Assembly: GCF_046097065.1 (NCBI RefSeq)
Contig: NZ_CP175563.1
Coordinates: forward strand, 1,612,001 to 1,676,000
DNA length: 64,000 nucleotides
Direction: 5' to 3'
Source: Syntrophus buswellii
Lineage (GTDB): Bacteria; Desulfobacterota; Syntrophia; Syntrophales; Syntrophaceae
Positions 7,486 through 15,431 of the stretch are shown here, one piece after another. Position 1 is the first letter of the stretch, and each line of letters opens with the position of its first letter. The notes under the pieces are model-generated. The model was not told the origin of the DNA, did not search any database, and saw only the letters and a program-made list of their open reading frames with translations. Made by a program: the position numbers and the translations under genes.

Positions 7486-9909
7486 TTACATGAAGCTCAT
7501 GGGGTCTACATCCAACTTGATATCCAGCGTCTTCGTCTGACCGGAAAGGATCAGGTGGCGGGCCAGGGAATGAAGGGCATGGATGTTGTCGCTCTTGAGG
7601 AGAATCTGCCAGCGGTGACGGTTTTTGATCCGCGCAATGGGCGCTTCCGCGGGACCGATCACTTCAACAACGGGGGCGCCCCCGGAGGGATTCCGGCTCC
7701 AGGTCCTGGCCCTGCGGCCAAGTTCGTCCACCTCCTGACGCCCCCGGTCCTGGTTCAGGCTGGAGAGCTGAAGGTTGATCATGCGGGAGAAGGGTGGGTA
7801 GTTCAGGGATTTTCGTATCCGGAGCTCCTCTTCGATAAAACCGGAATAATCATGATCCTTCGCTCTCAGAATCGCGTAGTGGTCGGGATTGAATGTCTGG
7901 ATGATGACCTGAGCTTTTTCCGGCCCCCGGCCACCTCTTCCTGAAACCTGGGCAAGGAGCTGAAAGGTTCGTTCCGCAGCCCGGAAGTCAGGGAGATTCA
8001 GGGACGTATCGGCTGAAATGACGCCCACCAGCGTCACATTGGAAAAATCGTGGCCTTTGGTAATCATCTGCGTTCCAATAAGCAGGTCAATTTCATGCCG
8101 GTCAAAGTCTCTGAGAATCCGGGCATGGGCTCCTCTGGCGGTTGTTGTGTCACGGTCCATCCTGGAGGTCCGTATCTGGGGAAAGGTCATTTTGATCTCG
8201 TCTTCAAGGCGTTCGGTCCCGGCTCCGAAAAACTGGATGTCCCGTCCGTGGCACGTCGGGCAAAAAGAAGGCGTTGATACGGAATAATCGCAGTAGTGGC
8301 AGCGTAGCTGGTTTGCCTTGGCGTGAAGCGTAAGGGATACGGAGCAGTTTGGGCAGGATAGGGCATTGCCGCATTCCGGACAGAACAGAAAGGTGTGAAA
8401 CCCTCTCCGGTTCAGGAACAGGATCGCCTGTCTTCTTTCAGAAAACGTTCGATGCAGGGCCGATTGAAGGGCGTCGGAAAGGACTTGAAATTGTCCATTT
8501 CCATCCCGCTGAACCTTCATATCCACAACCTCCACCTCTGGAAGCGGACGGTTTTCGACCCGGCGGGGCAGGGAAAGGGAGGTGTACTTTCCCCGGCGGA
8601 CCGAATAAACGCTGCGGATGTCCGGAGTCGCCGAACCCAGGACAACGACGGCGGAACTCATCTTGGCGCGAACCACGGCAAGATCCCGAGCGGAATAACG
8701 CATCCTGACATCCTGCTTATAGGAAGAGTCATGCTCCTCATCAACGATGATCAGCCTCAAATCGGGTACGGGAGCAAAGACGGCCGAACGGGCGCCGATG
8801 ACCAGCCGGATTTCCCCCTTCTGGATCCGGCGCCAGTTGTCGTAGCGGACTCCTCTTCCGATATCGCTGTGAAGAACGGCAATTTCCTCCCCTTGAAAGC
8901 GCTGCTGGACACGATGCAGCAGTTGAGGAGTAAGGCCTATTTCCGGTACGAGATAGAGCGCTCCACCACCGGTGGCCAACACATGATCCATCGCCGAGAA
9001 ATAGACCTCCGTCTTTCCGCTTCCCGTTACCCCATGAAGAAGACAGGAGAGGAATTTCTTCCTGGTCAGCCCGGCTTTTAACGCGTTGACGGCGGCCACC
9101 TGGTCGTCATTGAGCTGAATCTGCCGATCGGGTCTCATCTCCCGGGGCTCCGTCGATGAACGGTAAACTTCCCGGTGGGAAAGGGCAACGACGCCCTTTT
9201 TGAGAAGCTGGCGAACGACAGGGGAATGGGAACCGAAGCAGGCCCGCAGTTCATCGACGCCGGCGGCCCCCTTACGCTCAAGGTAGGCGACGATCTCCTT
9301 TTGACGTTCTGAGAGGCGCGCATTGGAGGGTCTGCCGACAGCGAGGGAAACAAGCTGTTCCGTTTTTTTACGAACATCGGGCGATTTCAGGCATTCCAGG
9401 GTCGTCACCAGATTTGCTGAAACCAGTGCGGACAGATCTTTCCGGATCGGCCCATTGGCCAGGAGGGATTGCAGGCGGCTTAAGGACATTCCTTTCGGCG
9501 ACGCCTTCAGCCGCTCCAAAATATTCTTCTGCCTTTCCGGAAGAGAATTTAGCGGAGTGGCCGAAACATCCAGCGCCACGTATCTCCTGTCAGACGTCAG
9601 ATTGATGCCCCCGGGAAGAATCTCGTGAAGGGCTTTACCCAGGGGGTAATGATAATAGGAGGCAGCCCAGGAATAAAAGGCCAGATCGTCGGAAGAGAAC
9701 AGGGGATCCGTATCCAGAATTTCCAGGATGTCGCGGACATTGTCGACATCCGGCCCGTCTAGAACTCCCACGATATATCCGGTAAGCCTGCGCGAGCCGA
9801 AGGGAACCAGCGCCCGCTTCCCCACGTCTGCACATCCACGGAGAGGATCCGGCACGGAATAGGTGAACGGAGAGTCCGCCGGGATGTTGATCGCAATTTT
9901 TACATACAT
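7486..9909 (-). CDS. priA: Primosomal replication helicase PriA
   Basis: Superfamily 2 DNA helicase (PriA, primosomal N') that restarts stalled replication forks. From the ATG at 9909 it is 807 aa. It begins MYVKIAINIPADSPFTYSVP, the family's DNA-binding N-terminus; the frame extends 13 codons further to 9948, but that extension is not family-like. Walker A is GVTGSGKTEVY and Walker B is VDEEHD. A zinc-binding Cys cluster follows (CPEC, CPNC, CHYC, CPTC), then the helicase C-terminal DRDTTTARGAH and GRGGRG motifs. Length and domain order are normal. No clear Shine-Dalgarno precedes either start. Confidence 0.95.
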   Translation of the reverse strand: MYVKIAINIPADSPFTYSVPDPLRGCADVGKRALVPFGSRRLTGYIVGVLDGPDVDNVRDILEILDTDPLFSSDDLAFYSWAASYYHYPLGKALHEILPGGINLTSDRRYVALDVSATPLNSLPERQKNILERLKASPKGMSLSRLQSLLANGPIRKDLSALVSANLVTTLECLKSPDVRKKTEQLVSLAVGRPSNARLSERQKEIVAYLERKGAAGVDELRACFGSHSPVVRQLLKKGVVALSHREVYRSSTEPREMRPDRQIQLNDDQVAAVNALKAGLTRKKFLSCLLHGVTGSGKTEVYFSAMDHVLATGGGALYLVPEIGLTPQLLHRVQQRFQGEEIAVLHSDIGRGVRYDNWRRIQKGEIRLVIGARSAVFAPVPDLRLIIVDEEHDSSYKQDVRMRYSARDLAVVRAKMSSAVVVLGSATPDIRSVYSVRRGKYTSLSLPRRVENRPLPEVEVVDMKVQRDGNGQFQVLSDALQSALHRTFSERRQAILFLNRRGFHTFLFCPECGNALSCPNCSVSLTLHAKANQLRCHYCDYSVSTPSFCPTCHGRDIQFFGAGTERLEDEIKMTFPQIRTSRMDRDTTTARGAHARILRDFDRHEIDLLIGTQMITKGHDFSNVTLVGVISADTSLNLPDFRAAERTFQLLAQVSGRGGRGPEKAQVIIQTFNPDHYAILRAKDHDYSGFIEEELRIRKSLNYPPFSRMINLQLSSLNQDRGRQEVDELGRRARTWSRNPSGGAPVVEVIGPAEAPIARIKNRHRWQILLKSDNIHALHSLARHLILSGQTKTLDIKLDVDPMSFM

Positions 9910-10164
9910 GAGCAGGGGGAATGTACGAGGATTCCGGCGTTGAAACATGCTGCCGGGTTCAAAACGCTCTTGATGGGGGTCCTGGCCGGTTCATCGACGG
10001 GATTTGTCATCGCCTGTTTTTCAGGGCGGCGCCTTTGTGTTACGATGTCACCATCGAATCGGAAATTGGATGTGATGGGAACTAGTTATAAAAAGGGAGT
10101 TAAATTCGGCACAAAGGCAGCCTGAAAGATAGGGTTGACAAAAGGGATGATGACACCTGCCGGA

Positions 10165-10533
10165 CTATTCTCCCTTCAGCTTTTCGAGCTTTTCCTGCCG
10201 GGTCTTACAGTCGATGCAAAGAGTCGTTACCGGTCTGGCTATGAGGCGTTTTTCGGAGATCGGTCCGCCGCAGACCTCGCAGACACCGAATTCGCCTTCA
10301 TCAATGCGCTTTATGGCCTCTTGCATTTTGGCAATGAGCCGTCTCTCGCGATCGCGCATCCTGAGCTCAAAATTTCTGTCGGATTCCAGAGAGGCCCTGT
10401 CTGTCGGATCCGGATAATTTTCCTTGCTGTCCGTCATATCCGCGACGGTCTTTTCGGCATCCTCAAGCAGTTCATTAATCTTCTGGGTCAGCAGCATTCG
10501 AAAAAACTGAAGTTTTTCAGATGATAAACTCAT
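10165..10533 (-). CDS. dksA: DksA-family transcription factor
   Basis: Binds the RNA polymerase secondary channel and works with ppGpp. The 122-aa protein has the long coiled coil (residues about 10-80) with the tip DPTDRAS, whose Asp residues and Ala match DksA. A C4 zinc finger follows: Cys85, Cys88, Cys106 and Cys109 in the C-x2-C-x17-C-x2-C arrangement. The intact finger and tip favour active DksA over a TraR-like relative. The ATG at 10533 follows TAAGGTAAG. It stands between rfaE2 and priA on the minus strand with gaps of 99 and about 255 bp; neither gap holds another gene. Confidence 0.94.
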   Translation of the reverse strand: MSLSSEKLQFFRMLLTQKINELLEDAEKTVADMTDSKENYPDPTDRASLESDRNFELRMRDRERRLIAKMQEAIKRIDEGEFGVCEVCGGPISEKRLIARPVTTLCIDCKTRQEKLEKLKGE

Positions 10534-10632
10534 TTCACTTACCTTAAACTCATATCAGTATGGTGATGATGGAGACGTCAAATTACCGGAAACGCAGTTT
10601 GTACACAAATCACGGAAATTTGTAAAGCGAAA

Positions 10633-11118
10633 TTATAGCTTATCTCGGTAAACCGCTAAAATCTTATCCACAATGTTCGTGGTGGAAGCGCCCGGAATTT
10701 CCGGGATGATCGACACGGTTCCACCCCAGCTCAGGACCTCCCTGCGGCCCACGACCTGATCTTCCGGCCAGTCTCCGCCCTTGATCAGCACATCCGGTTT
10801 CAGATAGAGGATGAGGTTCAGGGGGGTTGATTCGTCGAAAAGAGTGACATAATCCACAAATTCAAGGCAGGAAAGAAGCTCCGCCCGCTCATCCTGTGGA
10901 ATCAGCGGCCTTTTTTCCCCCTTGATCCGACGGACGGAGGCATCGCTGTTCAAGGCCAGAATGAGGACATCGCCCTTTTCGCGTGCCTGCCGGAGATATC
11001 GGGTATGCCCGACATGAAGGATATCAAAGCAGCCGTTGGTAAAGGCGATTTTCTTCCCCTGACGGCGCAGTTCATCAACGTTGTCTTTCAGGTTTTTCCA
11101 GTCGAGTATCTTGTCCAC
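10633..11118 (-). CDS. rfaE2: D-glycero-beta-D-manno-heptose 1-phosphate adenylyltransferase
   Basis: Makes ADP-heptose for the lipopolysaccharide inner core. The 161-aa protein corresponds to the C-terminal cytidylyltransferase-like domain of HldE, found alone here. The nucleotidyl-transfer motif is TNGCFDILHVGHTRYL with His35 and His38 (HxGH). KGEKRPLIPQDERA and IKGGDWPED also fit. The kinase partner (HldE domain 1 / RfaE1) is not in the window. It follows comF with a gap of about 150 bp on the minus strand and is likely part of the rsfS-comF-rfaE2 unit. Confidence 0.93.
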   Translation of the reverse strand: MDKILDWKNLKDNVDELRRQGKKIAFTNGCFDILHVGHTRYLRQAREKGDVLILALNSDASVRRIKGEKRPLIPQDERAELLSCLEFVDYVTLFDESTPLNLILYLKPDVLIKGGDWPEDQVVGRREVLSWGGTVSIIPEIPGASTTNIVDKILAVYRDKL

Positions 11119-11272
11119 TTCAAAAAGCTCTCCTCATAAAGAATCGTGTTCATCTCACATCCCACTTCCGTCCAAGGGAAGGATCCCTGCGGATTAATTC
11201 TCCAGCGGGAATCGGAAGGGGGTCGATCACCGGCAAAATTCCTTGAACCCGGTTCGGCAGCCCCGGGAGACC

Positions 11273-11992
11273 TCATGCCCTGGCAACGGTCGCCACTGCC
11301 ACCGACTGTGCTCCGCCTTCGATAAGAACACGGGCGCATTCTGTAACGGTGCTCCCCGTTGTGTAGACGTCGTCGATCAGAAGAATCTTCGAGTTCTCTA
11401 TCTCCTTGCCGCGGACGCACACAAAAGCCTCCCGGACATTTTCCTCCCGTTGTTTTCTTCCCAGGCCGATCTGAGGGTCGGTATGGCGGCGTCTGCGCAG
11501 GGACTGGAAATCAAGGGTCAGAGTAAAATCCCGGGCGATCGCCCTGGCCAGGATAAGAGACTGGTTGAAACCCCTCTTTCTGAGGCGCTTCACATGGAGC
11601 GGCACCGGAATGACCCGGTCGTAATCATGGACTGGAAAATGCTCTCCGACACAGGAGGAAAGGATCTTCCCGAGGGCGATTCCGGCAGGGATTTCCCCCC
11701 GGTATTTCAAGGCATGAACGGCTTCCAGAAGGACGGATTCGTATCGCCCGATGGAACGGCAGATCTGGAAGGGGGGAGGCGATTCGGTACATCGAGGGCA
11801 TGTGATCGCGCTGTTCTCGCCGGAAGGCAGAGGGGCACCGCATATCTGGCACATGGGAGGCGAGAGAAAGGAAATCCGGCTCCAGCATTCCTGGCAGAAG
11901 CCGCCGCTCTCACCGGAAATCAGAAGATCGTTACATGAAAGACAACGGGGGGGATAAAAAAGATCGACAAGGCCCCTGAAGAACGAATTCAA
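11273..11992 (-). CDS. comF: ComF-family phosphoribosyltransferase-like protein
   Basis: The 239-aa protein has the ComF layout: an N-terminal zinc-ribbon-like part with CLSC, CQEC, CQIC and CPRC pairs (residues about 17-70), then a type I phosphoribosyltransferase domain with the PRPP loop ILLIDDVYTTGST. In naturally competent bacteria ComF acts in DNA uptake; its role in other species is unknown. The start is a TTG at 11992 whose last two bases overlap the rsfS stop TGA (TTGA), so translation is probably coupled. The N-terminus MNSFFRGLVDLFYPPRC is typical of the family, which supports the TTG. Confidence 0.9.
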   Translation of the reverse strand: MNSFFRGLVDLFYPPRCLSCNDLLISGESGGFCQECWSRISFLSPPMCQICGAPLPSGENSAITCPRCTESPPPFQICRSIGRYESVLLEAVHALKYRGEIPAGIALGKILSSCVGEHFPVHDYDRVIPVPLHVKRLRKRGFNQSLILARAIARDFTLTLDFQSLRRRRHTDPQIGLGRKQREENVREAFVCVRGKEIENSKILLIDDVYTTGSTVTECARVLIEGGAQSVAVATVARA

Positions 11993-12402
11993 GATGCGAT
12001 CCCGTTGCTCAAGCTATTCAATTCCGTGGCTTCACCGGGAACATCCATTCTCGGCGCATCGGCCCAGAGGCGTTCCAGGTCGTAAAATTCCCTCAGCGGC
12101 TGGTAGAATACATGCACAATGACATCGGTATAATCGAGGAGAATCCACTTGCCGGCTTGTTCCCCTTCCACTCCCAGGGGGAGAATTCCGGACTTTTTCA
12201 TCCGCTCCTGCACCGCGTCGGCAATTGCCTGCACCTGACGGTCGGAGGCGCCGTCACAGATGATGAAATAATCCGCAAAGGCCGATATGTCCTTGACGTT
12301 TAGAATCACGAGCCTCCCGGCTTTACGTTCCAGGATGGCGTTGGCGATGATCAGAACCTTTGAGCTTGAATCCGGCTCGCTGTTTTTCGTTTCGGTGATA
12401 AT
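11989..12402 (-). CDS. rsfS: Ribosome silencing factor RsfS, probable ATT start
   Basis: Binds ribosomal protein L14 and blocks subunit joining (RsfS/Iojap/YbeB family). The core FADYFIICDGASDRQVQAIAD, and later GEQAGKWILLDYTDVIVHVF, are diagnostic (motifs here given in part). The first standard start in frame is a GTG at 12309, which would cut off the conserved N-terminal helix. The frame stays open upstream to a TAA at 12420 and encodes a family-like stretch (SSSKVLIIANAILERKAGR) without ATG, GTG or TTG. An ATT at 12402-12400 lies 9 nt after AAGGGGGG, so an AUU start as in infC is proposed. The gene begins an operon with comF; a promoter lies at 12450-12478. Confidence 0.85.
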   Translation of the reverse strand: MITETKNSEPDSSSKVLIIANAILERKAGRLVILNVKDISAFADYFIICDGASDRQVQAIADAVQERMKKSGILPLGVEGEQAGKWILLDYTDVIVHVFYQPLREFYDLERLWADAPRMDVPGEATELNSLSNGIAS

Positions 12403-12449
12403 GGAAGAATGCCCCCCTTAGTGAACGGAAAAATCCCGTAATATGCGCA

Positions 12450-12478
12450 AAATTAACAAAGCCAGGGGGAACTGTCAA
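12450..12478 (-). promoter_or_regulatory. Sigma70-type promoter for rsfS-comF-rfaE2
   Basis: On the minus strand TTGACA (12478-12473), 17 nt, TAATTT (12455-12450). Transcription would start near 12443, about 40 nt before the proposed ATT start and upstream of its Shine-Dalgarno, which agrees with translation starting upstream of the GTG at 12309. Confidence 0.7.
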
Positions 12479-12539
12479 TTGGAAAGTGGCTCGAATATGT
12501 CGTTGTGATAACGGGTGTGTTGTGATAATGGGACCCTCT

Positions 12540-13334
12540 ATGGGTGACATTCTAGATTACTTGCAGGTGCACATCCCTTTTGGCATGCTTCATGGTGATT
12601 TTCTCGATCGGATCGTCGAGGAAAAGATCTCTCCCGAGATCGGATTCAACTGTGCCGTTCTGGATACAACAAAGAGGGACCGCTTTCAGGAGGTGGCTGA
12701 ACGCCTCGGGTATGCCGGTTTGAAGGTCACGTTTCATGCTCCGTTCATGGATTTGAGGCCCGGCGCCATTGATCCCCGGATCCGTGAGGTATCCCGGGAC
12801 CGCCTCTTGCAAGTCTTCGATCTGGTTCCACTATTTCGTCCTCTCCGTGTTGTCTGCCATCCCTCCTTTGACTCCCGCTATTATCTCTCAACGGAAGGGC
12901 AGTGGCTGGAGAACAGCCTGGCGCTGTGGCAGTCATTTGCCGCTCTGGCCGAGGAGTTGAATACGATGATCGTACTGGAAAATGTCTACGAGGAGACACC
13001 GCGCCAGCTCCTTACTCTCCTTAGAGGACTGAATTCCCGAACGGTCGGATTCTGCTTCGATACGGGGCATTACAATGTCTTTTCAGGCTGCCCCCTTGAA
13101 GTCTGGCTGAAGGAACTGGGAGGATATCTGGCAGAGGTTCATCTTCATGACAATGACGGGTGCAGGGATCTGCATCTTCCCGTGGGGGAGGGGACGTTTC
13201 CCTTTGAGCCGCTGTTCTGCTTCCTTCGGGAATGCATCCAGAAACCCATCCTGACGCTCGAAGCGCATTCGGAGCCGCATTTTTTAAAAACGGTAGAAAC
13301 GCTGCAGAAAAACCGTCTTTTTGGACTGGCTTGA
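12540..13334 (+). CDS. Xylose isomerase-like TIM barrel protein (sugar isomerase/epimerase family)
   Basis: A protein of about 264 aa with the AP-endonuclease-2/xylose isomerase-like barrel. Visible features are FHAPFMDLRPGA, VVCHPSFDS, MIVLENVYEETPRQLLTLL, GFCFDTGHYNVFS, and EVHLHDNDG near the end, where Glu, His and Asp are the usual metal ligands. The substrate is unknown. The frame opens at a GTG at 12486 and has ATGs at 12528 and 12540; MGDILDYLQVHIPFGML looks most family-like, so 12540 is used with low certainty. It is divergent from rsfS. The sequence TTGTGATAA occurs twice upstream (12503-12511 and 12520-12528). Confidence 0.8.
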   Translation: MGDILDYLQVHIPFGMLHGDFLDRIVEEKISPEIGFNCAVLDTTKRDRFQEVAERLGYAGLKVTFHAPFMDLRPGAIDPRIREVSRDRLLQVFDLVPLFRPLRVVCHPSFDSRYYLSTEGQWLENSLALWQSFAALAEELNTMIVLENVYEETPRQLLTLLRGLNSRTVGFCFDTGHYNVFSGCPLEVWLKELGGYLAEVHLHDNDGCRDLHLPVGEGTFPFEPLFCFLRECIQKPILTLEAHSEPHFLKTVETLQKNRLFGLA

Positions 13335-13477
13335 CATCCCCGGCATTTCAGAAGAAAAGGGCCGCCGTGGCGGATGGCGTCGAAGCCCCGAGCATTTGAG
13401 GACCGATCCGGCCGATAGGCATTGCAGGCAGCCGGGAAAAGCGAATCAGGGTTATTTCACCAAGGGAGAGGAAATCC

Positions 13478-14452
13478 GTGCTTCGATATATTTTGAAACG
13501 CCTGCTCTTCATGATTCCTCTGCTTATCGGGATTTCGATCATCTGTTTTTTCGTGATGCACCTGGCACCCGGCCTGCCCACCGATCTGGAAACCCAGATG
13601 AACCCCAGAGCCTCCGCAGAAGCAAGGGAAAGGCTGAAGGCCCTCTACGACCTGGACAAGCCCCTTCATCAGCAATATCTGATCTGGGCGAAAAAGCTCC
13701 TCGTCTTCGACCTGGGGACTTCGTTTTCCGCCGATCACCGTCCCGTGGCGGAAAAGATCATGGAACGGCTGCCGATTACCATTACGCTTAATGTCCTGTC
13801 CCTGCTTCTGATTTTTGTCATAGCCATCCCGCTCGGCGTGCTTTCCGCAGTCCACCAGGATACGTTGTTCGACCGGATCACCAGCATTTTCGTCTTCGTT
13901 GGATTTGCCACACCAACCTTCTGGCTTGCCCTCCTTCTCATGATTTTTTTCGGCATACAACTCGGCTGGCTTCCCGTTTCCGGCATCCGCTCCTTGAACT
14001 ACGAATACCTTCCGCCGGGTGCGGCGCTCCTGGATTTCGGGAAGCACCTGATTCTTCCGGTCTTTCTTTCCGCCTTCGGCGGCCTTGCCGGTTTGTCCCG
14101 GTATATGAGGGCCAACATGCTGGAGGTGATCCGTCAGGATTACATCATGACGGCACGGGCGAAAGGGTTAAGCGAGCGGGCGGTCATCTACAGGCATGCC
14201 CTCCGCAACGCCCTTCTACCGGTCATCACGATCCTGGGCCTGTCCGTACCAGGCCTGATCGGCGGCAGTGTAATTTTTGAGACGATTTTCGCCATCCCGG
14301 GCATGGGCCAGCTTTTTTACATGTCCGTCATGGCTCGGGATTATCCGACGGTGATGGGGATTCTCTTTAGCGGGGCCATTCTGACGCTGATCGGCAACCT
14401 GCTGGCCGACGTCTGTTACGCCCTGGCTGATCCCCGGATTCGCGTGTCCTGA
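13478..14452 (+). CDS. ABC transporter permease, oligopeptide/dipeptide type (DppB/OppB family)
   Basis: Inner-membrane subunit of a peptide- or nickel-type importer, 324 aa with about six transmembrane segments. The N-terminus MLRYILKRLLFMIPLLIGIS is typical of DppB. The cytoplasmic EAA loop reads ARAKGLSERAVIYRHALRNA, the contact site for the ATPase. IPGMGQLFY and the C-terminal LADPRIRVS are also family marks. The start is GTG at 13478, preceded by AGGGAGAGG. The partner permease follows after 16 bp. No substrate-binding protein or ATPase is adjacent, so the substrate cannot be named. Confidence 0.9.
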   Translation: MLRYILKRLLFMIPLLIGISIICFFVMHLAPGLPTDLETQMNPRASAEARERLKALYDLDKPLHQQYLIWAKKLLVFDLGTSFSADHRPVAEKIMERLPITITLNVLSLLLIFVIAIPLGVLSAVHQDTLFDRITSIFVFVGFATPTFWLALLLMIFFGIQLGWLPVSGIRSLNYEYLPPGAALLDFGKHLILPVFLSAFGGLAGLSRYMRANMLEVIRQDYIMTARAKGLSERAVIYRHALRNALLPVITILGLSVPGLIGGSVIFETIFAIPGMGQLFYMSVMARDYPTVMGILFSGAILTLIGNLLADVCYALADPRIRVS

Positions 14453-14468
14453 AAGGAATGTTATTCGA

Positions 14469-15305
14469 ATGGGCAAGGATTTCTGGCGCCGATTTCGCAA
14501 AAACCGCCTGGCTCTTGCAGGGAGCGTTCTGGTGCTGTTTCTCTTTTTTGTTTCGCTCCTTGCGCCATGGCTGGCACCGTACGACCCCAATGCGATCGAC
14601 TTGAAGAATATCCTGGCGCCGCCCTCCGCCGAGCACTGGTTCGGTACGGATCAGCTGGGCAGGGATGTGTGCAGCCGGATGATCTGGGGGGCGGGAATCT
14701 CCCTTAAGGTCGGCTTTGTGGCCACAGGCATCGCCATTCTGATCGGAACGATCCTGGGGGCTGTTTCCGGTTACTACGGTGGCTGGGTCGACTCTGTCAT
14801 CATGCGGTTTGTGGACATCATGCTCTGTTTTCCCACGTTTTTCCTGATTCTTGCCGTTATCGCCCTACTTGAGCCCTCCATCTGGAACATCATGATCATC
14901 ATCGGAATTACCGGCTGGATGGGGATTACACGCCTGGTCCGGGCGGATTTCATTTCGCTGAAAGAGCGCGACTTCATCCTGGCGGCACGGGCCATCGGGG
15001 CAAGCGATATGCGGATCATCTTCGGCCACATGCTTCCCAACGCCATGGCCTCCATTCTCGTGACGGCCACCCTTGGCGTTGCCGGGGCGATTCTGACGGA
15101 ATCGGCCCTGAGCTTCCTGGGCATCGGAGTGCAACCGCCCACTCCAAGCTGGGGAAACATTTTAACCGCCGGAAAGGACAACATCGACATTGCCTGGTGG
15201 CTTTCCCTCTATCCCGGCCTGGCCATCCTCCTCACGGTGCTGGGCTACAATCTCCTGGGAGAGGGCATCCGCGATTCCCTCGATCCCCGGCTGCGCCGGC
15301 GTTGA
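14469..15305 (+). CDS. ABC transporter permease, oligopeptide/dipeptide type (DppC/OppC family)
   Basis: Second permease of the importer, 278 aa. The N-terminus has the FRKNRLALAGSVLVLFLFFV segment, and APPSAEHWFGTDQLGRDVCS is the periplasmic signature of DppC proteins (start GTDQLGRD). The EAA loop is AARAIGASDMRIIFGHMLPN. The end LLGEGIRDSLDPRLRRR is diagnostic of the family. It is coupled to the DppB-like gene by a 16-bp gap. The operon then stops: pgm is convergent, and the expected ATPases are elsewhere or shared with another transporter (inference). Confidence 0.9.
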   Translation: MGKDFWRRFRKNRLALAGSVLVLFLFFVSLLAPWLAPYDPNAIDLKNILAPPSAEHWFGTDQLGRDVCSRMIWGAGISLKVGFVATGIAILIGTILGAVSGYYGGWVDSVIMRFVDIMLCFPTFFLILAVIALLEPSIWNIMIIIGITGWMGITRLVRADFISLKERDFILAARAIGASDMRIIFGHMLPNAMASILVTATLGVAGAILTESALSFLGIGVQPPTPSWGNILTAGKDNIDIAWWLSLYPGLAILLTVLGYNLLGEGIRDSLDPRLRRR

Positions 15306-15431
15306 CACAGGCGGGGCCATCTTCCTGCTCCGGATCGAAGCGCGAAGCGGCCGGGCTCCCAATCGCAGAAGCGACAGGCCGGCGATTGCCGAGAAACAGC
15401 GGGCAGCGGCGTCCTGGTACTCCGCCTTGCT

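Noticed and set aside
10031..10118. Inverted repeat GCCTTTGTG / CACAAAGGC, 70 bp apart, between priA and dksA
   Set aside because: Nine-base arms at this distance can arise by chance, and no element or ORF lies between them.
12503..12528. Duplicate TTGTGATAA near the TIM-barrel gene start as an operator
   Set aside because: Could be an operator, but it overlaps possible start codons and has no supporting dyad or known regulator.
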